From Diplosphaera chodatii (lineage: Eukaryota; Chlorophyta; Trebouxiophyceae; Prasiolales; Stichococcaceae), in the NCBI GenBank assembly GCA_032358165.1, contig JAALGY010000002.1, forward strand, positions 124,001 to 188,000: 64,000 nt of DNA. The letters run 5' to 3'. The notes below the pieces were generated by a model. The model did no database searches. It was not told where the DNA came from and saw only the letters and a program-made list of their open reading frames with translations. The position numbers and the translations under genes are program-made. Shown one piece after another: positions 58,562-64,000 of this stretch (positions are counted from its first letter, which is position 1; each line of letters starts with the position of its first letter).

Positions 58562-61500
58562 TCACCACACTATGCACCGCAGTCCTCTGGCAAATGCTTT
58601 TGAGGGTGTTTCAACATTCCATAGAAAACATAGTATACATGCCGGCGTGTGCAATGACAAATTTTGTAGATTAGCATACCATACTTGGTACAACTTGACA
58701 TCACTCTGTTCAGGAGAGCTGGCTGCTACTTGCATGATCTTGTGCCAGGAATCGGCTACTCGAACGTTGTATCGGTACTTAAAAATACGTCTGCACACGC
58801 CGAATAAAATCTGTCAACACTTTGAACGGTGAAGAGTAGCTTGCTTGGTGCTGTTGTTGATGCAGATTTGTTGCAGGAACTGCAAAGCATGCCAGGTGCC
58901 AATGCACATCTTGCAACAGCACTGCGTGGTTAGTGGGACGGATCGTTTTGCATTACATCGGCACCAGCCAGCGACTCGACTTGCGCTCGTGACTTGTAGC
59001 ATGGCATGTTAGTCAATAGTTTTTTTTGGTCCGTAAACTTGATTTGCTTACCAGCATGCTCGCACAGCTCTTGCAGGCCCATGCTCTTCTCCCACATCAT
59101 GTCCAGCAGCCACAAAGCCTGTGCATTGGAACGAAGATGATCTTTTTGTGCTTTATCGGAGGCAGGGGCAGGCGAGGCTGACATCCACCAGCAAATTGCC
59201 ATCGCCGACGAACTGAATGGAACGGACGAGACTACTAATCTGATGGCAAGCGTAGGGCTCGCAGCATGCTTTCGCACCTGTCTTGTGTCGAGGCCCCTCA
59301 TCTGCCGGTCATGAATGGTGTCCTGGTCCTTTGCAGCGTCATTGAAAATGAAGCGTGTGACAATTAAGTGCTGCAAGTGGAGCAGCATGAAATCGCCAAA
59401 ATGCAGCTGATCCGCTGCCGCAGCCGCCTGCAGGCAGAACACATACAACAGCATCGTCATATCTGGTGTGAATATGCGTGCCAAGGCCCTGCACTCGACA
59501 TGCACTCAGTAAGCCTGCTGGCAATTGTGCAAGCATCTCGGTTCTGTTCGCCTTCGTGGCTGCACAGCATCCGTCTAGATGTGCCCATGAGCATATGTGT
59601 AACCACATCAATGCAGCATATATGTGTTGCTCAGACTGTCCGCATGTCACCTGCACGGCTTGCGCAATGTGGCCTGCTCCCTCAGCTGCCACGGCGGCTA
59701 GCACGCGCTGCAGCTCCTGAGGCAGCTGCTGGCGGCGGCTGCGGAGCACCCTGTTGAGAGTTGCCCGCCGCAACACCAGGGCCTCAAAAAGCGGCATCGC
59801 CGGGTCGTTTTCCAGCCACAGACCGGGATGGTTCTGCATGCATGAGTTGCCAAGTCACCCAGACGTTCTGAGGGCCTTGCCAACTGCCACATGCACTGCT
59901 GAGCCGCGCATGCTGTGTGCGACCAGCAGGCAGCGGACGGTGCCAAGTGCACACCATCCAGTTTGCCTCTGAACAAGAACGATGGCCTTTGCGGCAAGGC
60001 AATTTGTAGCTCCACCTTGAACAAACCATAGCATGCTACTTTTGTTATGTGAACATCAGACGCACCAACAGCGTCTGGCCCGGCTCTGGCGAGGGTCGTG
60101 GTGCACTAGACGGCTGCTCCAGGGCCAGCAACACCGTTCGCCACAGGGTAGGTTCTTGATCACGCAGCCGCTTCGCCACCTGCAGATGCAGCGCTCAGCC
60201 ATGGACACTGGGACATACGGTTCTCATTCTCTTGACTGCAGTGAAGACCATCAGGAGCAAGGAGCAGCTCTGCCTTGCCAAGCGTGGCATCGATTGGTTC
60301 ACAAAGCAGCTCATCAAAAGGCCACGCCAAGCAGCCAGTCCACAGCCATCATGTGTTTCACAGCCATAATGTGTTCCACTCAATACCAGCTGGGAAGAGC
60401 AGCTCTGTGCCAGTGCCGAACTGGCCGTCAGGCTTGAGAACGCAGAAGCCTAGATGGAGGTGCATGTGCACCTGCAGCAGTGCCGCCAGAAGCGCCCCAG
60501 GCTCTAAGGCTCTGCCGCCGCGACTCGCAGCCCCCGGTACTGCGCCCTGCCGACCACGTGCTCCGCCTGCGCGGCCGCCAGCAATGCGCCGCTGCAGGCA
60601 ATCCTGTATTGCCTGTGGATGTGCACGTTGTTTGCTGAGTTGCGCCGTTGGTGACTTGGTGGAAGTTCATGTGGCAGTACGTCATTGCAGCCGCCAGCCC
60701 AACAGATGCACCGCAACACCCCCGCTATATACTTGCCCAGGTGCCAACCATGCATGGCACCTGATGACACACCGCCAGGCTGCTGCCGTGTACCTCACCT
60801 GGCCCAGATCCCTCAGGCTGCTGCCGTCACATCCCCTGTGCAGTCGGTCACCCACCTCCCCGAACCCTTGCTGCTGCAGGTCGCGCACCACTGCCAAAAC
60901 TACTTTGCGCTGTGCTGCAGTTGCGTCGCAGGCAGCCGGCGCCTGTATGTGGAAACGTTTCCGCATCACCAGGCAGAGGACAGCATCAAGGAATCAGGGC
61001 TGCAGCATACATGTTGCTCTTACGAATCGATGCATTGTAAGGTGCCAGTGCCCATGAAAGTGCTCACAATGAAACCCTACTCTGCCCAGCGCCAGCTGTG
61101 GGTGCAAAACAAAGCTGGCAGCTGCCACACCTGGCAGTAGGCTGCATAGTCAGTCGTTTTCTCGGCTTGCAGCGCCCTGATCTCGATGGCCATGGCATTG
61201 TTTTGTTGCTGCAGCAGCTCCAGTGCATTCAGTTGCGTGCTGTCAAGTTGGCGCGCCTCCTGCATTGTGGCCTGCATGACCCAGTGAGGGTTTATATTGC
61301 TGTCATTGGTCAGAGGTCAGCAGTATAATTGCAGCGTTGGCATTCCTGGCAACTGGCAGGAGCGTTTGCGACTCACCTTTTTGCGGCGGCGATATCTTTC
61401 AGAAGCTTTACGATCTTTCTCGCGTTTTCGAACAGCAGCAGGGCTGTTGTCGATGATCCTGCTGCGCTGTGCCTTTTCGCATCTCAGGCTTGTGGGCTGC

Positions 61501-62206
61501 GGCTGAGCGGCTGCTGTCTGCACTATCGCAGGCGCCTGCACAAGGCCAGGAAGCATGCGGTCCTGCCCGCCCTGCGCCAGAAGAGCGTTGCAGTGTACAT
61601 GCTCCGCCTGGGTAGCACGGGCAGCCAGCTGCGGCCCAAAGGCGACGGCTGCAGAAGGCAGCGGGAGGCAGCTCACTGCGGAACTGAAGGCGCCCATGTT
61701 GGCCTGCTGGCACACCTGCTGCGGCGTACCCCACCCGTGGTGCGCTGCAGCAGTGCAGCCTTGGAACGGTACATGCGCTGCCTGTGAGGCTGTCACAGCA
61801 GACCCACTCGACAGCCAAGCACAGCTGCTGTTGGTGGCCAAGCTGGTTCCAGCCTCAACGGAGTACACACCCGCTGCTTGTGCCAAGCTGGTTCCAGCCT
61901 CAACGGAGTACACACCCGCTGCTTGGACCTGAGGCACACCAACCGGAGGCGGATGCGGCCGCTGCGGATGTGGCTGCGGCAGTGGCTGCGGCTGCGGCTG
62001 CTGCAGCAGGCATGACTGAGCACCAGAGTTGGTGTCGACGGACTGTCGCTCACTGAGCGCTGACTGGTGCTGCGGGGTCAGACTAAAGTCTACCACACTA
62101 CCACCAAAGCGACTGCCGCCGTCGCTGGTCTGCCCTGCGCTTCGATCTGGGTGGTCCGGAAGATTGCGGAGAAACACGTCGAAATCCATGTCATCGCAGT
62201 CCTCTC
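58562..62206 (-). CDS. B2: bZIP-like transcription factor, apparently intact
   Basis: The 5' exon (62,206-61,377) contains MDFDVFLRNLPDHPD (Met at 62,189; an upstream exon may supply the true start). It has a QPQPQPLPQPHPQ tract, a 15-residue tandem duplication, and a basic region KDRKASERYRRRKK ending exactly at a GTGAGT donor. Exon 61,271-61,131 (47 codons) is the zipper: ATMQEARQLDSTQLNALELL, then Asn at an a-position and Met/Leu at following d-positions. Exon 60,942-60,799 reads VVRDLQQQGFGEVGDRLHRG. Later exons: HPQAIQDCLQRRIAGG (60.6 kb), VAKRLRDQEPTLWRTVLLAL (60.18 kb), HPGLWLENDPAMPLFEALVL (59.83 kb), AAAAADQLHFGDFMLLHLQH (59.43 kb), ALWLLDMMWEKSMGLQELC (59.1 kb) and an end with NVRVADSWHKIM and a stop at 58,562. 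The first residue of the bZIP N-x7-R signature is Asp. The long conserved C-terminal region is not a domain I recognise. Confidence 0.65.
61837..61926. repeat. Perfect 45-bp tandem duplication inside B2
   Basis: GCCAAGCTGGTTCCAGCCTC... occurs twice back to back (61837-61881 and 61882-61926), duplicating 15 residues (AAGVYSVEAGTSLAQ register) in frame. B1 has only one copy. Confidence 0.85.
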
Positions 62207-63225
62207 CTGCAGCGTGCGGCCACACACAACTCAGCCATATCAGCCTAGGATGGGTAACCGAGGCTGCCTCCCCGCAAGTGACCGTCGGTCTGCAGCATCA
62301 GCAGACGTGGCAGCAATGGCATGGAGGAGTGCAATGGCTCAGACCGACTGCCCGGCCTGGACCCAGCTGATGTACAGCTGAGTGTTGTGGCCGCGGCGCA
62401 GCGTTGATAGGTTGGGGAGGACGTCTAGACGTTTGAACATTTGTGTGGCACAGCCACGTTACGGCATGACGACTGGCACCAGGTACGAAGCCAATAGCAA
62501 ACGTACCCGGCCGCGTATGCTACCCACTGGTAACTGATGCAGCATCAATGAGACGCTGCGCGAGGCCCCACGTTTCGAGAAGACTGGGATACAGTTCAGT
62601 TCAAGACACGCAGCTTCTATCTGGTGCGACTGCCATGCTAGGCAGCTTGCAGGCTAAGTCTCGCCGCGTTTGCTTGCACACTGCCGTCGCGGCACTGATT
62701 CTGATACGTTGCGTGGCAGCGGATGCCAGATCCTCGGCAGGCGCCGCTGCCAAGAAGCATATGCGTGGGCAGGGACCCCATCTCACATGCAGGCAAGACA
62801 AGAGCGCACCAAGGGGCAGACGGCCGCCGAGACAACCCATCAACGTCGGAGAAAGATCCACCATGCAGCTGGTGGTGGTGCTAGGCGCCAGGTACCAGGG
62901 CGTACCCCTCAAAAGCGACAATGTCGGGCGTGGTGCAGAGCGTCAGAAGCAGGCAGCCCCCACACGGTCAATATCCGCAGTAGGTAAGGCGTCATGCCAG
63001 CTGCCGCTCATGGTACGGAATGCTCAGCTACTGGCAGGTACAGGCAGAGATGACAGCGCAGCTAAAGAGGATATGAGGCTCTCACATGCAGTACGCCAAG
63101 ACACGGGTAAGTATACTGCCTCTTCGAGTGCAGACAGATAGAGCCAGGGTAAACTTCACCCGCTATTGTGGTTTTGTCGCAACTGTTGGGCGTTCAATAC
63201 GAACGAAGACCGACATGTAACGAAC
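62207..63225. other. B2 upstream region
   Basis: Homologous to 39.4-40.3 kb upstream of B1. A plus-strand frame 62548-63141 is open for 197 codons, but its B1 counterpart is not conserved in that frame, so I do not call it. The missing 5' exon or promoter of B2 is expected here. Confidence 0.3.
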
Positions 63226-63360
63226 AGGTCAATAAGGGCTTTGTTACACGCGTGGTAATCGCCGGCCGTGCGGGGGGTGTTCTTTGCTGACGTAACCTTG
63301 CGTATGGTTCAACACTGCGCTCGACTGCTCGGGCTGACTGCCCCCAACCCCTCGATAGCC
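63226..63360. repeat. Dispersed repeat (copy 2)
   Basis: Matches 53,071-53,215 over about 135 bp at roughly 75-80% by eye: GTCAATAAGGGCTT, GCCGTGCGG, GTAACCTTGC and CTCGACTGCTCGGGCTG blocks. The two copies lie in unrelated contexts (an H2 intron and the B2-D3 intergenic region), which indicates a mobile or dispersed element. Confidence 0.5.
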
Positions 63361-63561
63361 ACATGCCGAATAATGATCCTGTGAAGCATGCCCCACGGGT
63401 GATTGGCAGTCTCATTGCCAAACATTACACATCGGGGTGATGCCACGTGTACCACATTGTCAGATGCCTTGTCGTGTGCATGATGACATGTTATGAACGG
63501 GAAGTGTTTTGGCTTTTCACAACAACGCTCCCCTCCTCCACCAGCATCGTATATGCGGGTT

Positions 63562-63970
63562 TCAGCCTGCTTGGATGCAAAAGCCATATTTCTGCACTGA
63601 CCCGCTGCATGTGCCAGATGCGCATTGTGGACCAGTCTGGCACTTCTCACCAACCGTCAGCAAACAGTAACTTAACGTGCTGGAGAAACACTTCCCCGAG
63701 TAGCACTCCACATCCTTGCCCTCGCAGTTGTAGCGGTCAGGGAACTTGGTAGTGCATAGGGTTTTGGGGTCTGCCTCTTCGGTGCCGCCCAACAGCGTGA
63801 TGCAGTGGCTGTTTGAAAGCTTACAGTCCTCATCATGGTTGCATGGCTCCCCATCGGCCACAGACCCCCGGGGAAGCCCCATGACAACCTCTGCAACAAG
63901 GGCACAAAACCTATGACAAGTACTCAACGGTAGGAAGGTAACGACTTGCAACTGCTTGCGCACTGAGTGC
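63562..63970 (-). CDS. D3: Cys-rich outer domain of a D-family membrane protein, partial
   Basis: The minus-strand frame ends in TGA at 63,562 and is open to near the window end. Cys modules: GEPCNHDEDCKLSNSHC, RYNCEGKDVECYSGKC, YCLLTVGEKCQTGPQCASGT and a final YGFCIQAG. The pattern matches D1 and D2. An upstream exon with the membrane helix, as in D1, would lie beyond the window. A CCTCTGCAACAAGGG-like stretch near 63.89 kb suggests an intron border close to residue 25, so the true exon may start there. Likely secreted or membrane-anchored; function unknown. Confidence 0.5.
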
Positions 63971-64000
63971 AAGCAGTAGTGCCAGCTTGTCTACTGACGT

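Noticed and set aside
1..64000. Bacterial operon, phage, CRISPR or insertion-sequence content
   Set aside because: No Shine-Dalgarno-spaced ORF runs, direct-repeat arrays, integrase or transposase motifs; conserved proteins are split by spliceosomal-type introns.
1..64000. tRNA or rRNA genes
   Set aside because: No cloverleaf with conserved A and B boxes and no rRNA core segments were noticed by eye; a covariance-model scan would be needed to be certain.

Overview
The window looks like nuclear DNA of a eukaryote, most likely a green alga or related unicellular phototroph. There is no operon-like packing. Recognisable protein blocks are split into short exons of about 75-200 bp by introns with GT(R)AG(T)-type donors and (T)GCAG acceptors, and exon phases agree across paralogous copies. 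A short TTTAGGG/TTTTAGGG-like tract at about 22.06 kb and G-box (CACGTG) elements fit the green lineage. The taxonomic call is inference. No rRNA, tRNA, CRISPR array or transposase gene was recognised.

The layout is dominated by duplicated gene families. K is a zinc-finger/Cys-rich protein with a C-terminal protein kinase: K1 7.3-12.5 kb, K2 21.9-25.7 kb, K3 43.6-48.7 kb, plus an inverted N-terminal fragment at 13.3-15.1 kb. H is a multi-exon, divergent Hsp70/DnaK-like chaperone: H1 29.0-34.9 kb and H2 52.1-57.6 kb, both minus. B is a bZIP transcription-factor-like gene with long Gln/Pro-rich and C-terminal regions: B1 36.0-39.4 kb and B2 58.6-62.2 kb, both minus. T, D and C are small single-pass membrane proteins with a Cys just before a Gly-rich transmembrane helix, a Pro-rich stalk and Cys-rich outer domains (T1-T3, D1-D3, C1-C2).

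The order K-T-H-B-D occurs twice, at about 22-42.4 kb and 43.5-64 kb, with a constant offset of about 21.6-23.0 kb. This is a large tandem segmental duplication. A third, rearranged set (C1, K1, inverted K and C fragments, D1, T1) fills 4.4-21.5 kb. It includes an inverted copy of 4.4-8.6 kb placed after K1. Two unrelated, unrecognised genes (a coiled-coil protein ending at 17,138 and a small gene at 17.2-18.05 kb) lie inside that set.

Most copies are decaying. K1 and K2 carry frameshifts and a His in place of the catalytic Asp of the HRD motif. H1 has at least three frameshifts. C2 and T3 are broken. K3 (with one caveat near its beta-3 strand), H2, B2, T2 and C1 are the best candidates for working genes. 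Upstream of K, H and T copies there is a recurrent element GTCATGATGAC, usually 10-13 bp from a CACGTG G-box, so these families may share regulation. The window does not prove that they form one pathway, but kinase + Hsp70 + bZIP + Cys-rich membrane proteins, co-duplicated and sharing an upstream element, could be a stress- or surface-signalling module.

The first 3.3 kb, 18.7-19.9 kb, 40.4-42.0 kb and 48.8-49.7 kb hold no gene I can call with confidence.
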